Source: Hydrogenophilaceae bacterium
GTDB lineage: Bacteria > Pseudomonadota > Gammaproteobacteria > Burkholderiales > Thiobacillaceae
NCBI GenBank assembly: GCA_024709485.1
Contig: JANJWO010000065.1
Span: 61,670 to 125,669 of the forward strand
DNA: 64,000 bases
Reading direction: 5' to 3'
Part shown: positions 47,845-57,044 of the stretch, piece after piece
Numbering within the stretch: position 1 is the stretch's first letter
How the letters are laid out: each line of letters starts with the position of its first letter
The notes under the pieces: generated by a model
Told to the model about the DNA's origin: nothing
Database searches by the model: none
What the model saw: only the letters and a program-made list of their open reading frames with translations
Made by a program: the position numbers and the translations under genes

Positions 47845-49307
47845 CCCCGTCTCCAGGCGTGGAAGCGTTCGAGCCAGCGCAGCAGCATTTCAGGCTTGTG
47901 CGCCTGCTTCCAGACCCCGGCGGCGTGCCGGTTGGCTTCGGCGAAGGTCGGATAGGCGTGCAGGGTGCCGAGGATCTTGTTGAGGCCGAGGCCGTGCCGC
48001 ATCGCCAGCGCGTATTCGGCGATGAGCTCGCCGGCCCGCTCGCCGACGAGGGTGACGCCGAGGATCTTGTCCTTGCCCGGCGCGGTCAGCACCTTGACGA
48101 AGCCCTGGGTCGCGCCGTCGACGATGGCGCGGTCGAGCTCGGCCAGGTCGTAGCGGCTCGCCTCATAAGCGATGTTTTGCGCCTGCGCCTCCTCTTCGCT
48201 GAGGCCGACGCGCGCGACTTCGGGATCGGTGAAGCTGACCCAGGGGATGACCGGGCAGCCGGCCTTGAATTTCCACACGGGATCGAACAGGGCGTTGACC
48301 GCCGCATGCCAGCCCTGGTGCGCGGCGCTGTGGGTGAACTGCAGCGGCCCGGCGACATCGCCCACCGCATAGATGTTCGGATAATTGGTCTGCAGGAAGG
48401 CGTTGGTTTCGATGGTGCGCGCGGTCTTCACCCCCAGTTCCTCCAGGCCGTAGCCCGCGAGGTTGGCGGCGCGGCCGACGGCGAGCAGCACGGCGTCGAA
48501 GGGGATTTTCACCTCGCTCCCGGCGTGTGCGGCGCGCAGGGTTTTTTCGCCGTTCTCGACCAGGAAGCTTTTGGCCTCGCACCCGGCCAGCACCTCGATG
48601 CCCTCGGCGCGGAATTGCTCGGTGACGAGTTCGGCAACCTCCGCGTCTTCGCGCGGCAACAGCCGCGGGCCCTGCTGGACCAGCGTCACCTTGGAACCGA
48701 AACGCGCGAAGGCCTGCGCCAGCTCGCAGCCGATGGCGCCGCCGCCCAGTATCAAAAAACGTCCGGGCAGCTCGCCTAGATTCCACACCGTGTCCGAGGT
48801 CAGATAGCCGACTTCATCGAGGCCGGGAATGGCCGGCACGACAGGCCTGGCGCCGGCGGCGACGACGATGCTGCGCGTGGTGAGTGTTTGCCTGGCGCCG
48901 TCCTTGCGCGCGATCTCGACTTCCCAGGGCGTGAGGATTCTCGCCGCGCCCTCGATGACCTCGACGCCGAGCGCGCTGTAGCGCGCGATGGAATCGTGCG
49001 GTTCGATTGCCTGCACCGTGCGCCGCACGCGCTGCATCACCTCGGCGAAGTCGAACTCGGCGCGGGCTTTGCGGATGCCGAACTCCCCGGCGCGCGCCAT
49101 CTGGGCGAGCAGCCTGGCCGAGCGGATCAAGGCTTTCGACGGCACGCAGCCGGTGTTGAGGCAGTCGCCGCCCATCCTGTGCTTCTCGACCAGGGTGACC
49201 TTGGCTTTCAGCGCGGCGGCGAGGTAGGCCGTCACCAGCCCCCCGGCGCCGGCGCCGATCACCACCAGGTTGCGCTCGAAGCGGCGCGGTTTCCGCCACT
49301 TGCCCAA
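47841..49307 (-). CDS. Class I pyridine nucleotide-disulfide oxidoreductase
   Basis: 488-residue FAD flavoprotein of the mercuric reductase/lipoamide dehydrogenase family. FAD motif VVIGAGAGGLVTAYLAA, redox-active CLNTGCVPSKALIRS, NAD(P) motif FLILGGGAIGCELAQAFARFG, and the C-terminal catalytic HAYPTFAE. No heavy-metal-binding N-terminal domain or C-terminal Cys pair, so not MerA. No ATG fits; TTG 49307 (LGKWRKPRRFERN) fits the family N-terminus, and the start is provisional. Confidence 0.85.
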   Translation of the reverse strand: MGKWRKPRRFERNLVVIGAGAGGLVTAYLAAALKAKVTLVEKHRMGGDCLNTGCVPSKALIRSARLLAQMARAGEFGIRKARAEFDFAEVMQRVRRTVQAIEPHDSIARYSALGVEVIEGAARILTPWEVEIARKDGARQTLTTRSIVVAAGARPVVPAIPGLDEVGYLTSDTVWNLGELPGRFLILGGGAIGCELAQAFARFGSKVTLVQQGPRLLPREDAEVAELVTEQFRAEGIEVLAGCEAKSFLVENGEKTLRAAHAGSEVKIPFDAVLLAVGRAANLAGYGLEELGVKTARTIETNAFLQTNYPNIYAVGDVAGPLQFTHSAAHQGWHAAVNALFDPVWKFKAGCPVIPWVSFTDPEVARVGLSEEEAQAQNIAYEASRYDLAELDRAIVDGATQGFVKVLTAPGKDKILGVTLVGERAGELIAEYALAMRHGLGLNKILGTLHAYPTFAEANRHAAGVWKQAHKPEMLLRWLERFHAWRRG

Positions 49308-49312
49308 GACGC

Positions 49313-50272
49313 TTATGCCGCTTCGTCGAGCGCGCCGCCGCAGCTGCTGCCCTGGCCGGCGGTGCAGCCGTGGCAATGGTCGGCGACGCGGATGGGCTGG
49401 CCGGAGATGTCCTGCGTGAGCAGGCCGGCGAGTGTGGCCGGGCCGGCGGCGGGGATGCCCAGCATCTGGTTGAAATCGCAGTCGTAGAGGCGCCCGCGCC
49501 AGTCCACGCTGACGAGCTCGCGGCACATGACTTGCTCGAGATTGGCCGGGTTGTGGCTGGCGCGCAGCAATTGCATGTAGTCGGCGAACTGGCCTTTGGA
49601 CACCAGGGTGCTGCCGAAGCGCAGGATGGGCATGTTGGCCAGGGTGTAGAGCCGGTTGAAGACGATGCCGTGGCGCGTGTGCAGCTCGCGCTTGTAGGCG
49701 GCCTCCAGGCCGGCCTGCGCCGGCGGCAGGCTGGGCCCCTGCGGGTTGTAGACCAGATGCAGTTCGAGCCCGCTGCCGGCCTGGCCGTAGCCGAGTGCGT
49801 TGAGTTGTTTCAGCCCGGCGAGACTGCGCTCGAACACGCCCTGGCCGCGCTGGCCGTCGACGTTCTGCTCGAGATAGCAGGGCAGCGAGGCGATGATCTC
49901 GACGCGCTGGGCGGCGAGGAACTCGGCCAGGTCTTCCTGGCCCGGCTCGGACAGGATGGTGAGGTTGCAGCGGTCGATCACCTTCGCGCCCGATTTGCGC
50001 GCGGCCTTGACCAGCCAGCGAAAGCGCGAGTGCAGCTCGGGCGCGCCGCCGGTGATGTCGAGCGTGGCGAGCCTGCGCGCGGCCAGCACGCGCGGGATGA
50101 GTTCCAGCGTGGCGTCGTCCATCATTTCGCTGCGATTCGGCCCGGCGTTGACGTGGCAGTGCAGGCAGCTCTGGTTGCAGCGGTAGCCGAGGTTGACTTG
50201 CAGCGTGGTCAGGCGGCCGCGGCAAAGCGGCGGGAAATCCGTGGTCTGGAGCAGGGGCAGGGTGTTGTGCAT
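49313..50272 (-). CDS. arsS: Arsenosugar biosynthesis radical SAM protein ArsS
   Basis: 319-residue radical SAM enzyme, Cx3Cx2C motif in NLGYRCNQSCLHCHVNAGP, and a C-terminal Cys-rich SPASM-like part (CRELVSVDWRGRLYDCDFNQM, CHGCTAGQGSSCGG). ArsS is proposed to build 5'-deoxy-5'-arsinoyl-adenosine in arsenosugar formation. Start ATG 50272. First gene of the minus-strand operon. Confidence 0.88.
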   Translation of the reverse strand: MHNTLPLLQTTDFPPLCRGRLTTLQVNLGYRCNQSCLHCHVNAGPNRSEMMDDATLELIPRVLAARRLATLDITGGAPELHSRFRWLVKAARKSGAKVIDRCNLTILSEPGQEDLAEFLAAQRVEIIASLPCYLEQNVDGQRGQGVFERSLAGLKQLNALGYGQAGSGLELHLVYNPQGPSLPPAQAGLEAAYKRELHTRHGIVFNRLYTLANMPILRFGSTLVSKGQFADYMQLLRASHNPANLEQVMCRELVSVDWRGRLYDCDFNQMLGIPAAGPATLAGLLTQDISGQPIRVADHCHGCTAGQGSSCGGALDEAA

Positions 50273-50539
50273 GAAACGAGGGATTCGGGGCGTTGCGCGA
50301 TGCGTACATTTTGCATCAGCCCCGCGTGTTTGGGCGGTTTTCGGCAATAAATTGCCGGCTGCGCTGGTTGGTTCTGGTCATTGCGAAATGACGCGACGGG
50401 CGGGGGCAAAGGCCTGAATTTGAACGGGCGTGGATGTTTTTACTACCGCGCCTGGTAGTTATGGATGCTTGCTGGCCGGATTTCTGGCGACAATACTGGT
50501 TCGAGCCCCTTCCGCTTTTAAAAGAATACCAATCCGATC

Positions 50540-51498
<959 letters not shown>

Positions 51499-51502
<4 letters not shown>

Positions 51503-52500
51503 TTGCCGCGTTCGAGAAAATCCGCAGCCAGGCATGGCAGGCGGGAAGGCGCGTTTTGCGTTCCGGTGCGCGCCATGCGCCAGCGCGCGGCGCGACCCTC
51601 GACGCGCCGCTGCTGTCCGGCGATGACATCGCCCAGCTCGCCATCCAGGCGGCCGGCCTGGCGCAGGCGCCGGCAAAGCGCGAAGTGCACGACCACCATG
51701 CCGGCGACTGGCCTTCGGCCTGGCTCGGGCGCGGCCTCGATTTCGAGGAGGCGCGCCCCTACACCCCCGGCGACGACATCCGCGACATGGATTGGCGCAT
51801 CACCGCGCGCCTTGGCCAGCCCTTCGTCAAGACCTATCGCGAGGAGCGCCAGCCGGTGCTGCATCTCGTGGTGGATCGCGGGCCCGCCATGCGCTTCGGC
51901 ACCCGCCGCCATCTGAAGGCGGCGCAGGCCGCGCGCATCGCCGCGCTGGCAGCCTTCGCCGCCAGCGCGCGCAACGTCGCGGTGGGCGCCAGCCTGTGGG
52001 ACGCGCACGACCTCAGCCTGCCGCCGCGCCACGGCAGGAGCGGCATCATCGAACTGGTGCGGGCCGCCGCCGCGCCGTGTCCGCCGCTGCCGGCGCAAGC
52101 GGCCGAGGCGGTGCACGAAAGCGACCGCCTGCAGCGCCTGGCCGAAGAACTGCCGCGCGGCGCCCGGCTGCTGCTCATCAGCGATTTTGCCTGGCTGGGC
52201 GCCGAACACGAACTGCCGCTCGCGCAGCTCGCCGAACGCACCGACCTCTTGGCGCTGCGCATCAGCGACCCGGCCGAGCGCGAACTGCCCGACGTCGGCC
52301 TGGCGCGCTTCCAGGACCTGAACAGCGGCGCCATCCGCTGGCTGGACACCGGCTTGGCCGCCGCGCGCAAGGCGCATGCCGCCGAATTCGCCAGGCGCCG
52401 CGCGCAAGTCGATGCGCTGTTCGGCCGCGCCGGGGTGCGCTGCCTGGACATCGGCAGCGAAGCGGAGGATCTCGTGCAGGCCCTGCAAGGCCATGCCTGA
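51499..52500 (+). CDS. DUF58 domain protein
   Basis: 333-residue protein of the MoxR-associated DUF58 family; signature FEEARPYTPGDDIRDMDWRITARLGQPFVKTYREE, then a VWA-like fold without a full MIDAS (LHLVVDRGPAMRFG). GTG 51499 overlaps the moxR stop. No membrane segment seen at the N-terminus. Confidence 0.88.
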
Positions 52501-52520
52501 TCCGCGCCATCCCTGACGCC

Positions 52521-52889
52521 ATGCCCGATCCGCAACGTGACATCGCCCCCATCATCGAGCCGGCCGCCCCACCGCTGCCGCCGGCGGGGCCGGACTACAC
52601 CCTGCCGGCGATGCTGGTGCTGGGCGGACTGATTTTGTTTGCCGTGCTGTTCTGGCACTGGCGCCGGCGTGCGCCGCTGCGGACCTTGCGCAAAATCGCG
52701 CAGACGCCCGACGCGGCGGCGGGCGCCGATGCCCTGGCCGCGCTGGTGAAGCGCCAGGGCATCACGCCGCCGCCATTCTGGCAGGAAGAACTGGAACTGC
52801 TGCGCTTCGGCCCGCCCACGCAAGATGCGCCGTCGCTGCTGAAGCACCTGTGCCAGGGCGCGGCAGCCATGCTGCGGGTCAAGCGCTGA
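52521..52889 (+). CDS. DUF4381 single-TM protein
   Basis: 122-residue protein with one central membrane helix (LPAMLVLGGLILFAVLFWHW) and a C-terminal cytoplasmic helical part (WQEELELLRFGPP). DUF4381 is a regular member of MoxR/Bat operons. ATG 52521 chosen; its stop overlaps the next gene (TGATG). Confidence 0.8.
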   Translation: MPDPQRDIAPIIEPAAPPLPPAGPDYTLPAMLVLGGLILFAVLFWHWRRRAPLRTLRKIAQTPDAAAGADALAALVKRQGITPPPFWQEELELLRFGPPTQDAPSLLKHLCQGAAAMLRVKR

Positions 52890-53848
52890 TGGAACTCGGC
52901 TCTCCGTTTTTCCTGCTGTTGCTGCCGCTGCCGCTGGTGTGGGCCTATCTTGCCCGGAAGCGCGGCGCCCAGGGCGAGGCCGCTGCCTGGCTGCTGCGGC
53001 ATCCGCGCCTCGCCGGCGGCGGCGCGCCGCCGCCCAGCCCCTTATTGCCGCAGGCGCTGCTGACGCTGGCCTTCCTGCTGCTGGTGACGGCGCTGGCGCA
53101 GCCGAGGGAAATCGGCCGCTGGCTCATGCCGCCGCCGCAAGGCCGCGACATCGCGCTGGTCATCGACACCTCGCTCACCATGAGCATCGACGACTTCACG
53201 CTGCAGCACCGCAAAGCCACGCGGCTCGCGGTGCTGAAGGCAGTGCTGGGCGATTTCATCGCACAGCGCACGGCCGACCGTTTCGCCATCCTCGCCTTCG
53301 GCTCCGAAGCGGCGCTGCTCACGCCGCCGACTTTCGACCGCGACCATGTGCTGGCGCAATTGAACCGCCTGCAGGTCGGCATGGCCGGCGACAACACCGC
53401 GCTGGGCGATGCGCTGGGCCTGGCCATCAAGCATCTGCGGCAGCAGAAGCTGAGGCCCGCCATCATCCTGGTGAGCGACGGCGAGCCCTCCAACACCGGC
53501 GACCTGACACCTGCCGAAACCATTGCAGTGGCGCGCCAGCTCGGCATTGCCATCCACACCCTGCAGATCGGCAGCAATCTCTTTGCCGCCGGGCGCGAGG
53601 CCGTGGGGGAAAAGGATCCGCAGCCGGATCTCGCCGACATCGCGCGCCTCACTGGCGGCCAGCACTGGTTCGTGAAAAGCACCGAGGACGCACGCAAGGT
53701 GGTGCAGGACATCGACCGCCTGGAAAAAACCCTGGCGCGGCCGGCGCAGCATCGCGAAGTGCGCGAATGGTACGGGCTGCCGCTGAGCGCGGCGGTGATC
53801 TGCATGCTGTTTGCGCGTGTGCTGCTGATCCGCAGGCAGGGCGCGTGA
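52889..53848 (+). CDS. VWA domain protein BatA-like
   Basis: 319-residue membrane-anchored von Willebrand A protein. N-terminal TM (FFLLLLPLPLVWAYLA), second TM (ALLTLAFLLLVTALAQ), VWA with MIDAS-like DTSLTMS and SDGEPSNTGD, and a C-terminal TM. The start codon overlaps DUF4381 stop; the stop overlaps the next VWA gene. Confidence 0.88.
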   Translation: MELGSPFFLLLLPLPLVWAYLARKRGAQGEAAAWLLRHPRLAGGGAPPPSPLLPQALLTLAFLLLVTALAQPREIGRWLMPPPQGRDIALVIDTSLTMSIDDFTLQHRKATRLAVLKAVLGDFIAQRTADRFAILAFGSEAALLTPPTFDRDHVLAQLNRLQVGMAGDNTALGDALGLAIKHLRQQKLRPAIILVSDGEPSNTGDLTPAETIAVARQLGIAIHTLQIGSNLFAAGREAVGEKDPQPDLADIARLTGGQHWFVKSTEDARKVVQDIDRLEKTLARPAQHREVREWYGLPLSAAVICMLFARVLLIRRQGA

Positions 53849-55635
53849 TGGATTATTCGCAACTCGACTGGGCGACGCCGTGGGGCGCGCTGTTTTTGCT
53901 GGTCCCCGTCGCGCTCGCCTGGCTCGCATACCGCCGCCGCGCCCGGCTCGAAGCCTGGGCCGAGCCGCACCTGCAGCCGTGGGCGGTTGCGGCCAAGGGA
54001 ACCGGCGAGGGCCGCAACTGGCGGAGCTATGCTGCCTGGCTGGCGTGGGCGCTGCTTGCAGTGGCCGCGTCCGGGCCGCGCCTGCCGCTGCAGGCGGACG
54101 CGGCCGACACCCGCACGGCGGGCCGCCATGTCGTGAGCGTGCTGGTGGCGCTCGACGTTTCGGCCTCGATGGCGGCAGGCGACCTTGCGCCGGACCGGCT
54201 GGCGCGCGCGCGCCTGGAACTGGCCGATCTCACGAAGCGGCTCCAGGGCGAGCGCCTGGGGCTGCTGCTGTATGCCGGCGAGGCCGGCCTGCTGCTGCCG
54301 CCCACCGACGATGCCGGCCTGTTCGTGCGCGCCCTCGGTCAGGCCGCGCCGGACTTGATCGAGGCGCAAGGTTCGAACCCGGCGGCCGCGCTGGAACTGG
54401 CGGCGCACATCCTGGGCAAGGAAATAATCCGCAGCCGCGCCGTGCTGCTGGTCACCGATGCCGACAACGACAGCCTGGCCGGGCCGCTTGCCGAGGCCGC
54501 GCGCAAGGCGGCGCAAGACCTCAAGGCTGCCGGCATTCCGCTTTTTGTGCTGGTGGCGTCGACCGCGGCTGGTGCAGCGATCCCCTTGGCCGACGGCGGC
54601 TTCGTCGAGCACGATGGCGGCTTCGCCGAGCACGATGGCGGCTTCGCCGAGCGCGAGGGCGTGCCGGTCGCGAGCCGGCCGGCGCTCGCAGCCTATGCCG
54701 GGCTCGCGCGCATGACCGGCGGGGCGCTGGTCGCGGCGAGTGACGGCGATGCCGACTGGCGCCGCCTCTACGACGGCGGCCTCGCCATGCTGCCCGGCGA
54801 GGCGCCGGCGCCAGAAACCGTGCGTGCCTGGCGCAGCCTGCATACGTGGCCGCTGCTGCTCTCGCTGCTGCTGTTCATGCTCGCCTGGCTGCCGCGCACC
54901 GCGCCGCATTCGGCGCTGCTGCTCGCCTTGCTGCTGGCCCCCGGCCATGACAGCTTCGCCAGCGACATGACGCGGCAGGCCTGGCAGGCGTATCGGGCCG
55001 GGCAGTTCAACGACGCGGCCAGGCTGTATGCCGGCATCGGCGGTTACGCGGGCCAGATGGGCGCTGGCGCCGCCAGCTGGAAACTCAAGGACTATGCCGC
55101 GGCGGCACGCCATTTCGGCGCCGCCCTGCTGCTGGCGAGGAATGCCGGCGCGCGCAGCGACGCGCTCTACAACCTGGGCAACGCACACTTCGCGCTGGCG
55201 CGCTGGCAGACCGCCGCCGAGGCTTACCGCACGGTGCTGCAGGCGCGGCCCGGGGATGCGCGCGCGCAGCGCAACCTGGCCGAAGCGGAAAGGCAGCTCG
55301 CCAAGCGCAGGGACGCGCCGATCAGGACCGACCTGCGCGGACGCCGCGGCACGCTGGCCGAAGGCGAGGCCAATGTGGACTGGGCCAAGGAACTCGCCAT
55401 GCCCGAGTTCGAGCCGCCCGAGGACAACGTGCTGGCCGAGCAGGGCGATGCTGCCGGCGCATGCCTGCAAGGTGCGCAGACGAGGGGCGCCTCGGTATCG
55501 CTCGACGCGCGCCGCCTGCAATCCGGGCTGCGCAAGCTGGAGCGGCTGGAGGAACGCCCGCGCACCCTGCTCAAGGGCCTGCTGAAACAGGACAGTTCGC
55601 ACGCGGCGCAGGACCTGGAGCGGTCACCGTGGTGA
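53848..55635 (+). CDS. VWA-TPR fusion protein BatB/BatC-like
   Basis: 595-residue protein. N-terminal TM segments, VWA with MIDAS DVSASM and VTDADNDS, a TM near 330 (LLLSLLLFMLAWLPR), then a TPR region (SDALYNLGNAHFALARWQTAAEAYRTVLQARPGDARAQRNLAEAE), so BatB and BatC are fused in one chain. Contains a short in-frame tandem repeat (see 54592). The stop overlaps the next gene. Confidence 0.88.
   Translation: MDYSQLDWATPWGALFLLVPVALAWLAYRRRARLEAWAEPHLQPWAVAAKGTGEGRNWRSYAAWLAWALLAVAASGPRLPLQADAADTRTAGRHVVSVLVALDVSASMAAGDLAPDRLARARLELADLTKRLQGERLGLLLYAGEAGLLLPPTDDAGLFVRALGQAAPDLIEAQGSNPAAALELAAHILGKEIIRSRAVLLVTDADNDSLAGPLAEAARKAAQDLKAAGIPLFVLVASTAAGAAIPLADGGFVEHDGGFAEHDGGFAEREGVPVASRPALAAYAGLARMTGGALVAASDGDADWRRLYDGGLAMLPGEAPAPETVRAWRSLHTWPLLLSLLLFMLAWLPRTAPHSALLLALLLAPGHDSFASDMTRQAWQAYRAGQFNDAARLYAGIGGYAGQMGAGAASWKLKDYAAAARHFGAALLLARNAGARSDALYNLGNAHFALARWQTAAEAYRTVLQARPGDARAQRNLAEAERQLAKRRDAPIRTDLRGRRGTLAEGEANVDWAKELAMPEFEPPEDNVLAEQGDAAGACLQGAQTRGASVSLDARRLQSGLRKLERLEERPRTLLKGLLKQDSSHAAQDLERSPW
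54592..54654 (+). repeat. Three 21-bp tandem repeats inside the VWA-TPR gene
   Basis: Three near-identical copies of GATGGCGGCTTCGCCGAGCA-type units, encoding DGGFVEH, DGGFAEH and DGGFAER. In frame, so copy number can change without breaking the gene. Sits at the C-terminal end of the VWA domain. Confidence 0.85.
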
Positions 55636-57044
55636 GGGCATTGGCCGCTTTTCTGCTTTTTGCTGCGGCCGTGCCGGCTGCGGCGGCGCCGGCCTATCGC
55701 GTCGTGCCGGCCAGCGTCGCCCTGGGCGAAGCGCTGAGCGTGAGCATCACGGCGCGTGCGGGCCTGCTCGACAAGCTGGACCTCGCGCCGCTGATGCGGG
55801 ACTTCGAAGTGCGCGACCGCAGCCAGGGCGGCGATGGCAGGGAAGCCAGCCTGTCGCTCACGCTCTATCCGCTGCGCACCGGCCGCATCGCGCTGCCGAA
55901 TCTCGGATTGCCCATGCGCGCGCCGAGCGTGACCGTGCTGGAGCAGTCCGACACCGTGCCCAGGGTGCGCTTCAGCGTCGAGACCGCACCGGCGCGAGTC
56001 CACGTGCGTGAGCCCGCGCGATTGACGGTCGAAGCCTGCGATGACGGCAGCCTGATGTGGCAGCGCCCGCAGCTGGCGACGCAGGCAGGCCTGTTGCTGC
56101 GCCCGCTCAACGAAGAGCAGTTCGACGCCGAGCGCGAGGGCGAACGCTGCACCGCGCATCGCTGGCACTGGCAGGCGGTGCCGACCGCGCCAGGGCGGAT
56201 CGTGCTGCCGCTGCCCATGCTGCAGGCGAGCAAGTTCGGCGCGCAGCTGCGCTTTCCGCCGCCGGCTGCGGCGCTGGATGCCTTGCCGCTGCCCAACTGG
56301 CTGCCTGCCGATGCGGCCGTCGGCCAGCCGGAGATTGCCGCCGCGCCGCTGCCGCATGCGTGGCCGCGCGAGCGTCCCCTGGCCTGGCGCATCGAAGTGG
56401 CCGGCGGCTACAGCGCCGAGGCGCTCAGGAACCTGCTGCAACTGCAGCTGGCCGGCCTGCCGGCGTTCGCCGATTACGCGCCGCTAGTAACACCGCTGGA
56501 CGGCGCTGCGCCGCGTTTTGCGGTGACGTTGTATGCGGTGTTGCGCGCGCGCGGCGACGCGCAACTGCCCGAACTGGTCTTTCCCTGGTACGACCCGGCC
56601 GGGGCGCAGCTGCGGCAGGCGACGCTGAAGGGCGCGGCCATCACTGTCGTCGACCCGGCACGGCAGCGCATCTTCGCCTGGCTCCAGGGATTGTCGGCTG
56701 CGCTGGCAGCGTTCGTGCTCGGATATTTTCTCTGGCGTTCGCTGGCCTGGCGCGTGCGCCGCCGGCGCGCGCTGGCGGAATTGAAACGTGCCGCCGACCT
56801 CGCCGGCCTGGTCCGGCGGCTCTGCGCATTCAGCCTGCAATCGAAGGCCTCGCCTGCGGCCACTTTAGGCGAGTGGCTACAGCGCATGCGCCGGGAATTG
56901 CGCAGCGAGGGGCTTGCCGAACTGGTGGCCGCGGTGGAGGCCGCGCACTATGGCCGGGCGGAAACGCAGCTCCCCGTGCTGCGCGAGCGGGCGCTGGCCT
57001 GCCTCGCCGCAGCGCAGCCGCGGCGTTCCGGTCTCAGGCCCTGA
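55632..57044 (+). CDS. BatD-like exported protein
   Basis: 470-residue protein with signal (RALAAFLLFAAAVPAAAA), Ig-like beta domains (VVPASVALGEALSVSITAR..., LYPLRTGRIALPNLGLP) and a C-terminal TM (GLSAALAAFVLGYFLWRSLAW) followed by a cytoplasmic tail. Fits the BatD/oxygen-tolerance family closing Bat operons. Two tandem GTGs (55629, 55632); the second overlaps the preceding stop. Its 3' end overlaps the convergent tgpA-like gene by 11 bp. Confidence 0.8.
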   Translation: MRALAAFLLFAAAVPAAAAPAYRVVPASVALGEALSVSITARAGLLDKLDLAPLMRDFEVRDRSQGGDGREASLSLTLYPLRTGRIALPNLGLPMRAPSVTVLEQSDTVPRVRFSVETAPARVHVREPARLTVEACDDGSLMWQRPQLATQAGLLLRPLNEEQFDAEREGERCTAHRWHWQAVPTAPGRIVLPLPMLQASKFGAQLRFPPPAAALDALPLPNWLPADAAVGQPEIAAAPLPHAWPRERPLAWRIEVAGGYSAEALRNLLQLQLAGLPAFADYAPLVTPLDGAAPRFAVTLYAVLRARGDAQLPELVFPWYDPAGAQLRQATLKGAAITVVDPARQRIFAWLQGLSAALAAFVLGYFLWRSLAWRVRRRRALAELKRAADLAGLVRRLCAFSLQSKASPAATLGEWLQRMRRELRSEGLAELVAAVEAAHYGRAETQLPVLRERALACLAAAQPRRSGLRP

